Origin: JAHQVK01 sp036788295
Lineage (GTDB): Bacteria > Myxococcota > Kuafuiibacteriia > Kuafuiibacteriales > Kuafuiibacteriaceae
Assembly (NCBI GenBank): GCA_036788295.1
Contig: DAIQNR010000003.1
Span: 1 to 64,000, forward strand
Length of the DNA stretch: 64,000 nt
Reading direction: 5' to 3'
Of this stretch, positions 1 to 7,445 are shown piece by piece. The notes below the pieces were generated by a model. It did not search any database, was not told the DNA's origin, and saw only the letters and a list, made by a program, of their open reading frames with translations. Numbering within the stretch: position 1 is the first letter of the stretch; every line of letters starts with the position of its first letter. Both the position numbers and the translations under genes were made by a program.

Positions 1-203
1 CTAGTCCTCCAGTCCCGCGTGCGCACCAGTAATGCCCGGAGTCGCTGAGCTCGACCCAGCGAAGGGGTCCGGTAACGCCCGGAGTCGCTGAGCTCGACCC
101 AGCGAAGCGGTCCGGCATCGGGCTCCGGCTCGGTCGGGGGGGCGTCGTCCGGTCCGCAGGCGGAGGCCATGGCGGCGATCGCGAGAAAAGAACGAAGTCT
201 CAT
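1..203 (-). pseudogene. Truncated, frameshifted copy of the RCC1-like lipoprotein 5' end
   Basis: Read from the ATG at 203, the first ~46 codons are nearly identical to the start of the intact lipoprotein gene at 1312 (same signal peptide, same MASAC lipobox, same acidic-proline stretch ending at SDSGRY). A 43-bp tandem duplication then shifts the frame and the similarity is lost, and the last ~20 bases at the window edge no longer match. The gene may continue to the left, so a divergent paralogue rather than a dead fragment is possible. The upstream bases also match the end of the HEAT gene, so the duplicated unit spanned a gene junction. Confidence 0.6.
29..114. repeat. 43-bp tandem duplication, two copies
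   Basis: Bases 29-71 and 72-114 are near-perfect direct copies with a few substitutions. The single-copy counterpart is inside the intact lipoprotein gene around 1187-1230. Forty-three is not a multiple of three, so the duplication breaks the reading frame of the truncated copy. Confidence 0.85.
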
Positions 204-216
204 GGGTACTCCTTGA

Positions 217-336
217 GCATCCGGGCGAGCCGACCCCGGAGCTGGGGATCGGTCTCGGGATGGGGGCCATTCTGGCATCCGGGCGAGCCGTCCCCGGAGC
301 TGGGGCTCGGTCTCGGGATGGGCGGGGGCCATTCTG
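217..336. repeat. ~60-bp tandem repeat derived from the end of the HEAT gene
   Basis: Copies at 217-274 and 275-336 both begin GCATCCGGGCGAGCC and end in GGGGGCCATTCTG. Both match 1325-1372, the 3' end of the HEAT-protein gene. They are remnants of the duplicated gene junction. Confidence 0.8.
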
Positions 337-382
337 CGCGTCGTCGTCATTGGGGTGGGTTATGGGCTTGGGGAGTGTCGGT

Positions 383-1312
383 TCAATCGCCGGGGAGAGG
401 AGGCGGGCTGAGCCGGCCGACTCCCGTGTCTTCTCCCCAGCATACGATCTCGTGGTCGGTGGTGATGCCGCAGGCGCTTCTGCTGGACGGGACGATGGTG
501 AGGAAACTCACCCCGGGAGGGACCTGGCGGATGAACTCCGTCCACCTCGGGTCGCTCGACCAGCAGACCACTTCTCCGCTGGCTTCGATTTCGATGCAGA
601 GCCCGTGGCTCCCTCCGATCACGGGAAAGAGCCGGCTCACCGGCTCGTCGGGGACAAACCTCTGGTAGGCGCCCGTGCATACCACGCGGCCGGTGGCGGT
701 GGGCCAGGCGCACAGGGCGTTGTTGCCGACAGAGATCTCTTGGTAGGGCCCCTGCCGGTCGAAGGCGCCCGGGAACTGGCGGTCCCCCCAGTCCAGAAAG
801 CGCCCGTCTTCGGTGAGCCCGGCGGCGTGGTTGACGCCGACGGCGACCTTCGAGAAGCGCTCATCGGGCACTTCGAACACGGCGCTGTCCGAACTGCTCT
901 CCCAGCAGCGAGCGGTGCCGTCGCGCCGCCGAATGCAGCCTCTTCCATTGGAAAGGCTCACCGTGGCCACATCGGTCTCGTCGGTGGGAAGAACCATCGC
1001 GTCCCCTGAGCCGGCAAAGCACCGGAGGCGGCCGTCGGCGACCACGCCGCACAGGGCGGACCCCGCTCCGATGGCGACGATGCCGTCTTCGGGTTCGAAC
1101 GGGGCCTCGGGGACGGTGTTCTGGAAAGCGTCGAGCTCCCCCCAGCACCGCACATGGCCGGCGCTGGTGCGTGCGCACCAGTAACGCCCGGAGTCGCTGA
1201 GTTCAACCCAGCGAAGGGGTCCGGGATCGGGCTCCGGCTCGGTCGGGGGGCCGTCGTCCGGTCCGCAGGCGGAGGCCATGGCGGCGATCGCGAGAAAAGA
1301 GCGAAGTCTCAT
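383..1312 (-). CDS. RCC1-repeat-like secreted lipoprotein
   Basis: A 309-aa protein with a lipoprotein signal peptide (MRLRSFLAIAAMASAC, lipobox cysteine at residue 16) followed by an acidic-proline linker. The mature part has several ~45-residue repeats containing C.R...G.VRCWGE-type motifs (for example VRCWGEL, LRCFAGS, ARCWESS, VVCWSSD, IVCWGED), the pattern of myxobacterial RCC1-type beta-propeller lipoproteins. The regular Cys pairs could form disulfides. Its ATG overlaps the stop of the HEAT gene as ATGA, so the two are probably translationally coupled. Its function is not known; a role at the cell surface is inferred from the lipobox only. Confidence 0.8.
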   Translation of the reverse strand: MRLRSFLAIAAMASACGPDDGPPTEPEPDPGPLRWVELSDSGRYWCARTSAGHVRCWGELDAFQNTVPEAPFEPEDGIVAIGAGSALCGVVADGRLRCFAGSGDAMVLPTDETDVATVSLSNGRGCIRRRDGTARCWESSSDSAVFEVPDERFSKVAVGVNHAAGLTEDGRFLDWGDRQFPGAFDRQGPYQEISVGNNALCAWPTATGRVVCTGAYQRFVPDEPVSRLFPVIGGSHGLCIEIEASGEVVCWSSDPRWTEFIRQVPPGVSFLTIVPSSRSACGITTDHEIVCWGEDTGVGRLSPPPLPGD

Positions 1313-3195
1313 GGGTTCTCCTTGAGCATCCGGGCGAGCCGGCCCCGGAGCTGGGGATCGGTCTCGGGATGGTTGCGCACGATCTGAATGCCCCTCTTGG
1401 CTGCTTCACCGTCGTGGGTGCGGAGCATGCGGACGACGTATTCGAAACTCCGAGCCCGGATCGAGCCCTCGGAGAGGCGCTCGACCGTGCGCTTGATGAC
1501 CTCGGGCGGAACGGACCGGTACCCTCCGAGCACGTCGAAGGCCCGGGCCTGCACGACCGGGTGCTCGTCTTCGCTGAAGCGCGCCGCCCACTCGATGGCC
1601 TCCGGGGTGTGGACATGCCGGAGCGCGTAGGCGGCGTGGGCGCGAACCGTCGGCTCGGCCGTGCGCGAAGCGATCTCCGCGAGCACGGGGACATTGTCCG
1701 CCTGGCCGGCGTTGCCGAGCGCAGTGACCGCGGCGATGGCCGCTGGGTCGCTCGGGTGCGGCTCTTTCGCGAGCTCTTGCAGCCGCCGGTTGTACTGCGC
1801 GGCGAGCGCCGGCTGTTGGCCGGCGAGCCGGTGCACCACCGCGCCGAGCGAGACGGCGGCGCTGAAACGCACCGGGATCTCGGGCGAATCGAGCCAAGCG
1901 GCCAGCGCCCGGGCGGTCGCCGGCTCGGGGGACTTCACCAGCATCAGGCGCTTCGCGCCTTCCGCCACCTCCGCCCATGCCCCCTGCTCGTGAAGCCGAC
2001 CCAGAATGCGGAGGATCGCCCGCTGCCCCGGAGGCGATTCGAGCGCAGCGAGCAAATCCAAGATTCGATCCCGCGCCGCCGTGGAGAGTCCTCCGTCGAA
2101 GAACGCCGCTTCCAGCTCCGGGATCCGCTCCGGGTGCAGGTCCAGGTACCCGACCGTCTGCCACACCCGGCGCTTGTCGTCGGGGCGGTTTTCGGTGGCC
2201 GCGAAAAAGCGAAGATCGTCCAAGATGTCTTCGAAGCTTCGACCGGCGGCCTGCGACTCGAGCAGGCCCCGGCGCACCTGCTCGCTCTCGGGGGGCATGT
2301 CCGTACGGTACCCAAGCGGCGCCGAGCTTGGCCGAAAAACCGGCGCATCTTTGCCCACGGAGAGCCGCTCGAGCACGACTCGGCTCGTGACGCTCGCCCA
2401 TGGGGCGTCGGTTTCGGTCCGGACCTGAAAGCGGGCGGCCTCGTCCCAGGACAAAAGCCCGGACCCATCGGCCACGATGCGGGCCATGCCCGACGCCTCC
2501 TTCTTGAAGGCAGCGAGGCCCTTCGCATCGACGGCGGTTCCGAGCATCGCCGGCCAGGAATAGGCGACCAGGGATCGGGTGTACGTCGTGGCCAACGGGT
2601 CCCGGTCTTCTGTCAGCTCGTACCGCACCCGGCCTTCGATGCGCTCCCCGTCGAAGGCCATTGCTTCGGGGCCGGTCTGCCGCCACGCGAGCTGGCCGAG
2701 CAACAAGCCGGCGACCCGGGCGACCTCGGCTTCGGCTTCAGCTGGCCCATCGACGGCAAACCGCACCGCCCCGCCGTCGAGCGGGAGGGCAAAACGAACC
2801 GACGACAACCGCAGGGCCTCCGCGAGCTGAGTCGGGGGCAGGGTCGGGTCGTCCTCTACCCACACCCCTGCTTGCCGCACCGCGTCCCAGCGCAGCTCGG
2901 CCTCGACGACGGTGGCGGTAACGGAGAACACGGACCACCGAAGGTCGGCCTGCAGTCGCGAGCGCACTGTCATCGGAGGCGGGTCTCCGGGGAGCGGAAG
3001 CCGAGACTCGAGGTCATGATCGAGTCGAACGGAGAACCGGTACACCGTCGCCGCCTGCCACAGGGCAAACGACGAGGGCTCGGAGTCCGGCGTCAAAGGA
3101 TCGAAGGAGCGAACGCCGAGGGCGGCGAGCCCGGCCAAAGCCAGGCCCACCGCCCCGAGGCCCACCCACCGCCACGGCGAGCGGAGGATGCTCAC
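1309..3195 (-). CDS. Membrane-anchored HEAT-repeat protein with lipovitellin-like architecture
   Basis: 628 aa. One N-terminal hydrophobic segment (about residues 9-28) anchors or exports it. Residues ~45-280 look like a beta-rich domain (alternating patterns such as TVYRFSVRLDHDLES and EGRVRYELTEDRD). Residues ~310-628 are repeated helices of HEAT type, including the phrase AVTALGNAGQADNVPVLAEI, which resembles the 'ALGNAG' signature of the helical domain in vitellogenin/apoB-type large lipid transfer proteins. That order (beta barrel, then alpha superhelix) is the lipovitellin N-module order. It overlaps the gene before it and the gene after it by four bases each, so all three are one operon. 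The lipid-carrier assignment is an inference; a plain HEAT-repeat protein is the safe call. Confidence 0.7.
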   Translation of the reverse strand: MSILRSPWRWVGLGAVGLALAGLAALGVRSFDPLTPDSEPSSFALWQAATVYRFSVRLDHDLESRLPLPGDPPPMTVRSRLQADLRWSVFSVTATVVEAELRWDAVRQAGVWVEDDPTLPPTQLAEALRLSSVRFALPLDGGAVRFAVDGPAEAEAEVARVAGLLLGQLAWRQTGPEAMAFDGERIEGRVRYELTEDRDPLATTYTRSLVAYSWPAMLGTAVDAKGLAAFKKEASGMARIVADGSGLLSWDEAARFQVRTETDAPWASVTSRVVLERLSVGKDAPVFRPSSAPLGYRTDMPPESEQVRRGLLESQAAGRSFEDILDDLRFFAATENRPDDKRRVWQTVGYLDLHPERIPELEAAFFDGGLSTAARDRILDLLAALESPPGQRAILRILGRLHEQGAWAEVAEGAKRLMLVKSPEPATARALAAWLDSPEIPVRFSAAVSLGAVVHRLAGQQPALAAQYNRRLQELAKEPHPSDPAAIAAVTALGNAGQADNVPVLAEIASRTAEPTVRAHAAYALRHVHTPEAIEWAARFSEDEHPVVQARAFDVLGGYRSVPPEVIKRTVERLSEGSIRARSFEYVVRMLRTHDGEAAKRGIQIVRNHPETDPQLRGRLARMLKENP

Positions 3196-6100
3196 AGCCT
3201 ACAGTCCCCGCTCCCGAACAAGCACGGGTTCGACCACAGGTCGCTGTTGATGATGAGCTCGTGCTTCCCGCTGAACGGCTCCGACTTGTCGCGAAGGCCC
3301 GTCCAGCGCACGAGATCCATCTCTGCCCCGAAGGTGAAGGGCCAGAGGCTCACCTCCGCGAACAAGGAGATGCGTCCGTCGAGGAATCTCCACTCGATAT
3401 CGAGCGCGGTCTGGAGCCGCTGGTCGATGAGCGGTTGCCATGCCTCCTGATCACGACATTCCCAGACCCCGGCCCGCTGTGTGCAATCGTAATACTGGCG
3501 GTACCCGGTCGGCGTGGACTCGAAGTCGCCGGGCACGAGCTCATTGGCCAGGGTGAGGCTCGTCGTCAGCCCCAGGAGGACGAGCGAACCCCGGATCCCG
3601 GCCCGAAGGATCGCGACCTGCAGGGCGGCCTCGGCGAAGGCCTCGATCTCGAACCCAAAGCCCACCGATGCGGCCAGGGACCGCTGCGCCTCGCACGCAT
3701 TGTACTGGCGCGAGAGGAGCGCTTCGAACGTGAAGCCCATCTTCAGGTTCGCGACGACCCCGGCCTTGACGGTCACTTGGACCGGGCCCAGCGTGAGGAC
3801 CGGGACGGGCGGGGATTCGACTATGGTGATTTTTTTCGGCACTCCTGCCAGCTTGAGCAAGTCGACCGTGATCTTCGCGCTCAGCGCGTTGTTTCGGTAG
3901 TCGAAGCTGAATCCGCCGTACCCGAGCAAAGCTAGCACGCCGTCGCCTTCGGTGTCGTAGCCTGCGCTGGCGGTGAGTTTCAGGCCGAGATCGGACCGAA
4001 CGGCGACCAAGTCGAATTTGTTGCCGAGCAGCGTCGCGCCGAAAGAAAAATCGCTGGTCTGTTGGGGCGAGAGCTCGCAGAAGTCGTTCCGTGTGGGGCC
4101 GCCCACCTGGGGCATCTCGGTGGTCATGCCCGAGCGGCTCTCGAAATGGACCGCGGCCCCGAAGAAGCTGTTGTCGTCGGTTTCGGCCTTCGAGTGGGCC
4201 AGCGTCTTGGTGGGTTTGCCCGTCGCCCCGTCGATGATGGCCATGTCCCGATACTGCCCGATGGCCTCCTCCAGGAGATGCTGGAAGTACGCCGTTCGAA
4301 TCTGGTCGTATTGGGCCTTGTTGCCAGAGAGCAGGCGGTATTTGGTGAGGTTTTCCCCGTAGTCGTGCGCAAGAAACTGCTGGCTTCCGAGCGCCCCTTG
4401 GCCGTCCCAGTTGTCGGGGATGAACGGCTGGCCGAAGGCAGCGTCGTTCAGGAGCGCTTGGTCGAAGACGTCTCCGGTGTCGGCTATGCACCGGCTCATG
4501 ACCAGATCCATCTCGGTGGCCATCTTGTTTTCGAGTTCCTCGAAAAAGAGGCTCGGTGCCCAGGTGCAGGGGCTCGGGCTTTGGTTGCAGATGGGCGCCA
4601 GCATGTCGTAAAGCGCGTCGAGCTCCTGAGCCAGGTCGCTCGCTTTTGCGTTGATGTCCTGGATGAGCGCCTCGAGCCGGGTCCCACCGGCGGCGATGTT
4701 CGATGAAAAGGCCATGAACGCAACATACGGATCCGAGTTGATGGCAAACTCGAGGGCGGTCAGGTCCCGGTCGAAGAGGTTGGGGATGGTGTTGTAGGTC
4801 AGGTCGGCATTCAGGGTCTCTCCGAGCCGCTCTTCGGGAGGCGGCAGCTCCAAAAACGCCGTTTCAGGGAACTCGTGGTTCCACCCAGTGTGCGGCTTTT
4901 CGACCGCATCCCAATCAAACGTCCAGTTCCGTTCGAGGCCGTGAAGGTGAGCGACGTTGCTGTGGGTCGCGGCCATCGTCTCGAGCTGCCACACCCAATG
5001 CACGAAGTCAGGGCCTCCGAGCTGCTGGGCGATGTCCTCGAGGGCGGCGAGCCACTTGTCGCCGTCCATGATGGCCTTGTAGCGGGCCACCTCGTCGATG
5101 GTCTGCCGCATGAGCATATTCCAGTGGGCAGTTCCCTGAGCAAGGAGTTGTTGGAGCCGACGAAGCTCCTCCAGGTACTCGATGGGCCAGCCTCGGGCCT
5201 GGGCGAGGTTCCACCGGTAGGCATGCCAGGCCGCGCCGGGTAGGTGGGTCATGTGGTTCCTCGGAGCATTGAGGGCGGGACGGCTCTGGGCCCGGTCCCA
5301 GTACACCAGGAGGGAGTCCCACACGGCCGTCGGGAAGTTCACCGGCGGAAGGGGTTGACCGGCGGTATCGGTCATCAAGGACTGGCCGGTGGCAGGGTCG
5401 AACAGCGCCGTGAACGCGTGGTTCAGCGCGCCCTCGATGTCGACGGTGCCGAGAAGGAACTGCTCGTGCCAGGCCGCATAGTCCCAGAACGACTCGAACA
5501 CGACCTCTTCGCAGCTATCCACTTTCGCGTCGGCGTACGTGATTCGGGAGGGGAACATGGGCGGGCTCGTGAAGTCCGGGTCGTAGCCGTGGCGCCGGCG
5601 AACCTCGGGCGCCGGGTAGCGGCGCGCGGTCGTGGACGCGATGCCGTTCTGGACGATGCCGGAGCTGGTCACCTCGGTCTGGGGGAGCATCGTCGGCTCC
5701 TGGTTGCTCTGCAGCTCGTTCGCGAGCGGGCCGATGCAGCGCCAGTTCGTCGCCCCCTGGCATACCTCCCACTCGAGGCGGCCGCAGATCGACGCGCGGT
5801 ACGCCGTGTCGGTGCAGCTGTCCGGACGCTCCACGCCGCAGTCGGCGGGCGCCGGCGGGGCGCAGTGGCTCAGGCAGGAGAGTCCCGCGTTACCGGTCAC
5901 GTAGTCGTTCCAGTTCTGAAAGCCGCATCCGGACCACGCGTAGTCCTCGGAGCGGCACTCGGCCGCGCTCGGCTCGCTGCAATTCAGGCGGCGCGCGTCG
6001 TCGGTCCATGACGCTTGGTTACCGGGGGGGGGGGGGGGGGCCGCATGGGCCACTGCGCTGGCGAAGAGCGCCGCAAACGGCCCGGCGAGCCACCGGTGCC

Positions 6101-6224
6101 CGGTCCGGCGATTCGGCACGCGGCCGAGCTTCGGATCCGGACCGCTGCGCGGTGCGCCGCGTCTCGGCGCTCGCTCCGCCTGTGACCGGTCCGATCTGTC
6201 AGGGATGGGGAAGATCGACATCAT
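3192..6224 (-). CDS. Large secreted protein, unknown function
   Basis: About 1010 aa from the ATG at 6224, chosen because GGAGG lies about 11 bases upstream; a GTG at 6281 is an alternative. The N-terminus is long and basic, then a hydrophobic segment (WLAGPFAALFASAVAHA) gives a signal peptide followed by a run of prolines encoded by a G17/C17 tract. A Cys-rich region of ~100 residues follows, then a long mainly helical section with many aromatic residues (about 180-640), then a Gly/Val-rich, alternating beta-type section to the end that contains several cysteines. No family was recognised. The operon with a lipovitellin-like HEAT protein and an RCC1 lipoprotein suggests an envelope or extracellular assembly. 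The stop overlaps the next start by four bases. Confidence 0.75.
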   Translation of the reverse strand: MMSIFPIPDRSDRSQAERAPRRGAPRSGPDPKLGRVPNRRTGHRWLAGPFAALFASAVAHAAPPPPPGNQASWTDDARRLNCSEPSAAECRSEDYAWSGCGFQNWNDYVTGNAGLSCLSHCAPPAPADCGVERPDSCTDTAYRASICGRLEWEVCQGATNWRCIGPLANELQSNQEPTMLPQTEVTSSGIVQNGIASTTARRYPAPEVRRRHGYDPDFTSPPMFPSRITYADAKVDSCEEVVFESFWDYAAWHEQFLLGTVDIEGALNHAFTALFDPATGQSLMTDTAGQPLPPVNFPTAVWDSLLVYWDRAQSRPALNAPRNHMTHLPGAAWHAYRWNLAQARGWPIEYLEELRRLQQLLAQGTAHWNMLMRQTIDEVARYKAIMDGDKWLAALEDIAQQLGGPDFVHWVWQLETMAATHSNVAHLHGLERNWTFDWDAVEKPHTGWNHEFPETAFLELPPPEERLGETLNADLTYNTIPNLFDRDLTALEFAINSDPYVAFMAFSSNIAAGGTRLEALIQDINAKASDLAQELDALYDMLAPICNQSPSPCTWAPSLFFEELENKMATEMDLVMSRCIADTGDVFDQALLNDAAFGQPFIPDNWDGQGALGSQQFLAHDYGENLTKYRLLSGNKAQYDQIRTAYFQHLLEEAIGQYRDMAIIDGATGKPTKTLAHSKAETDDNSFFGAAVHFESRSGMTTEMPQVGGPTRNDFCELSPQQTSDFSFGATLLGNKFDLVAVRSDLGLKLTASAGYDTEGDGVLALLGYGGFSFDYRNNALSAKITVDLLKLAGVPKKITIVESPPVPVLTLGPVQVTVKAGVVANLKMGFTFEALLSRQYNACEAQRSLAASVGFGFEIEAFAEAALQVAILRAGIRGSLVLLGLTTSLTLANELVPGDFESTPTGYRQYYDCTQRAGVWECRDQEAWQPLIDQRLQTALDIEWRFLDGRISLFAEVSLWPFTFGAEMDLVRWTGLRDKSEPFSGKHELIINSDLWSNPCLFGSGDCRL
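6024..6040. repeat. Homopolymeric G17 tract inside a coding region
   Basis: Seventeen consecutive G on the plus strand (C17 in the coding strand) encode the proline run just after the signal peptide of the 1010-aa secreted protein. Slippage of one base would terminate or shift the protein directly after export signals. It could be a phase-variable tract or a place where the assembly is unreliable. Confidence 0.9.
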
Positions 6225-6272
6225 CTTGAAAGCATCCTCCAGAAGGTAGGGGCCCGAAACCGCGGGCGGCGC

Positions 6273-6312
6273 CCTTGTCACGTCTGACCTTGGTGCCGGT
6301 CAAGGTGACAAG
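6273..6312. promoter_or_regulatory. Nested inverted repeat upstream of the secreted-protein operon
   Basis: CTTGTCAC at 6273-6280 pairs with GTGACAAG at 6305-6312, and an inner GACC/GGTC pair lies between them. The element sits about 50-90 bases upstream of the ATG at 6224 in the short gap between this operon and the kinase gene. It could be an operator or a terminator of the upstream peptidase-kinase transcript; no U-run was evident. Confidence 0.4.
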
Positions 6313-6410
6313 AGGGGGATGCAACCACCGATTGAAGTGGCGGAGGGGTAGTGTTCAGGAAAACCCGAGTGTCTGCGCGGGGACAAAGGATCGGACAGCC
6401 GTGCGCCGAG

Positions 6411-7445
6411 TCAGGGATGGGCGAAGGCGCGGCCAACGGCTGCTTCGGCGGCGCCGGACATCTGTTCCAGGTGATGGGCGAGGTGGAGCTGGCCGCGGGC
6501 CCGGACTTCGGCGTGGTGGCTTCGGGTGGGGTAGCGGCTCGGATCCCAGCCGAAATAGTTCTCTTCGAGCGCGTCGCGGCAGAACCGGGCGGACAGCTCG
6601 ACCATGATGGTCCGGGTGGCGGCGACGATGGCCAGGCGCTCCGGCTCGGTGACGGCGGCCGCTTCGGCGTAGCCGACGAGCGCGGCCTCGAACCAATCGA
6701 GCCGCACGGTGGGCTCCGGCTCGTCTTCGCCGGCAGGGTTGCACCACGAGCGGAGCGCGTCGCCGAGCTCGAGCGGTAGCGGCATGCGCCCCAAAGTGTC
6801 GAGGTCCACGAGCGCGCGGCCTTCGCCCCCAGGGCCAAAGACCAGGTTGTCGAGCTTCGGGTCGCCGTGCACGACCCGCTCGGGAAGTTCGGGGAGCTTC
6901 GGGAGTCGGGCGGCGGCGGCGAGCACTTCTTCCCCGAGCTCTTGGATGGGTTCGTAGCGCGCATGTCCGCGATGGGTGCCGAGCGCGCTCTGTAGCGCCC
7001 GAAGGTGGCTTTCGGTGTCGTGCACGCCGAGCCGGCGGTGAAGAAACGGGAGGTTGTAATCACGGAGGGCGTGGTGAAACGCACCAAGCAGCCGGCCCGC
7101 CTCCTTGGCCCGCTCCGCGTGGTCGACGCGGTGCAGGCTCACCCCCGGGATCCACGTCATGAGCCGCCAAATTGCCCCCTGGTGCTCGATGTCGAGCTCG
7201 CCGGGCGACGGGGGGACGAGCCGCGGCACGACGATGCCCTTTCGTTCGAGGTGCGCGCCGACCCGATCGATGTCCCGCTGCACCTCGCGCCCAAATATGG
7301 GGTTCACCCGCTGAAGCGCGTAGTGGGGCCCGCCGGCGGTCTCCACCCGGTAGGTGAGGTGGATGAGCCCGGTGCCGACCGGGACGAGCCGCGCCCCGGC
7401 GCCGATCTCTCCCCACGCGGCGAGCGCGCCGAACGCCTCGCTCAT
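6411..7445 (-). CDS. APH/NahK-family small-molecule kinase
   Basis: 344 aa of the aminoglycoside phosphotransferase fold. Visible are an N-terminal nucleotide-binding lobe (YALQRVN), the catalytic loop VVHGDPKLDNLVF with HGD..LDN, and the metal-binding DLDT segment followed by LELGDALR, an arrangement typical of N-acetylhexosamine 1-kinase-like enzymes (HND.K.NN ... DLDT ... GDA.R). The probable reaction is ATP-dependent phosphorylation of a sugar or small alcohol in the cytoplasm; the substrate cannot be told from sequence. Its ATG overlaps the stop of the peptidase gene (ATGA), indicating a two-gene operon, although no functional link is obvious. Confidence 0.8.
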   Translation of the reverse strand: MSEAFGALAAWGEIGAGARLVPVGTGLIHLTYRVETAGGPHYALQRVNPIFGREVQRDIDRVGAHLERKGIVVPRLVPPSPGELDIEHQGAIWRLMTWIPGVSLHRVDHAERAKEAGRLLGAFHHALRDYNLPFLHRRLGVHDTESHLRALQSALGTHRGHARYEPIQELGEEVLAAAARLPKLPELPERVVHGDPKLDNLVFGPGGEGRALVDLDTLGRMPLPLELGDALRSWCNPAGEDEPEPTVRLDWFEAALVGYAEAAAVTEPERLAIVAATRTIMVELSARFCRDALEENYFGWDPSRYPTRSHHAEVRARGQLHLAHHLEQMSGAAEAAVGRAFAHP

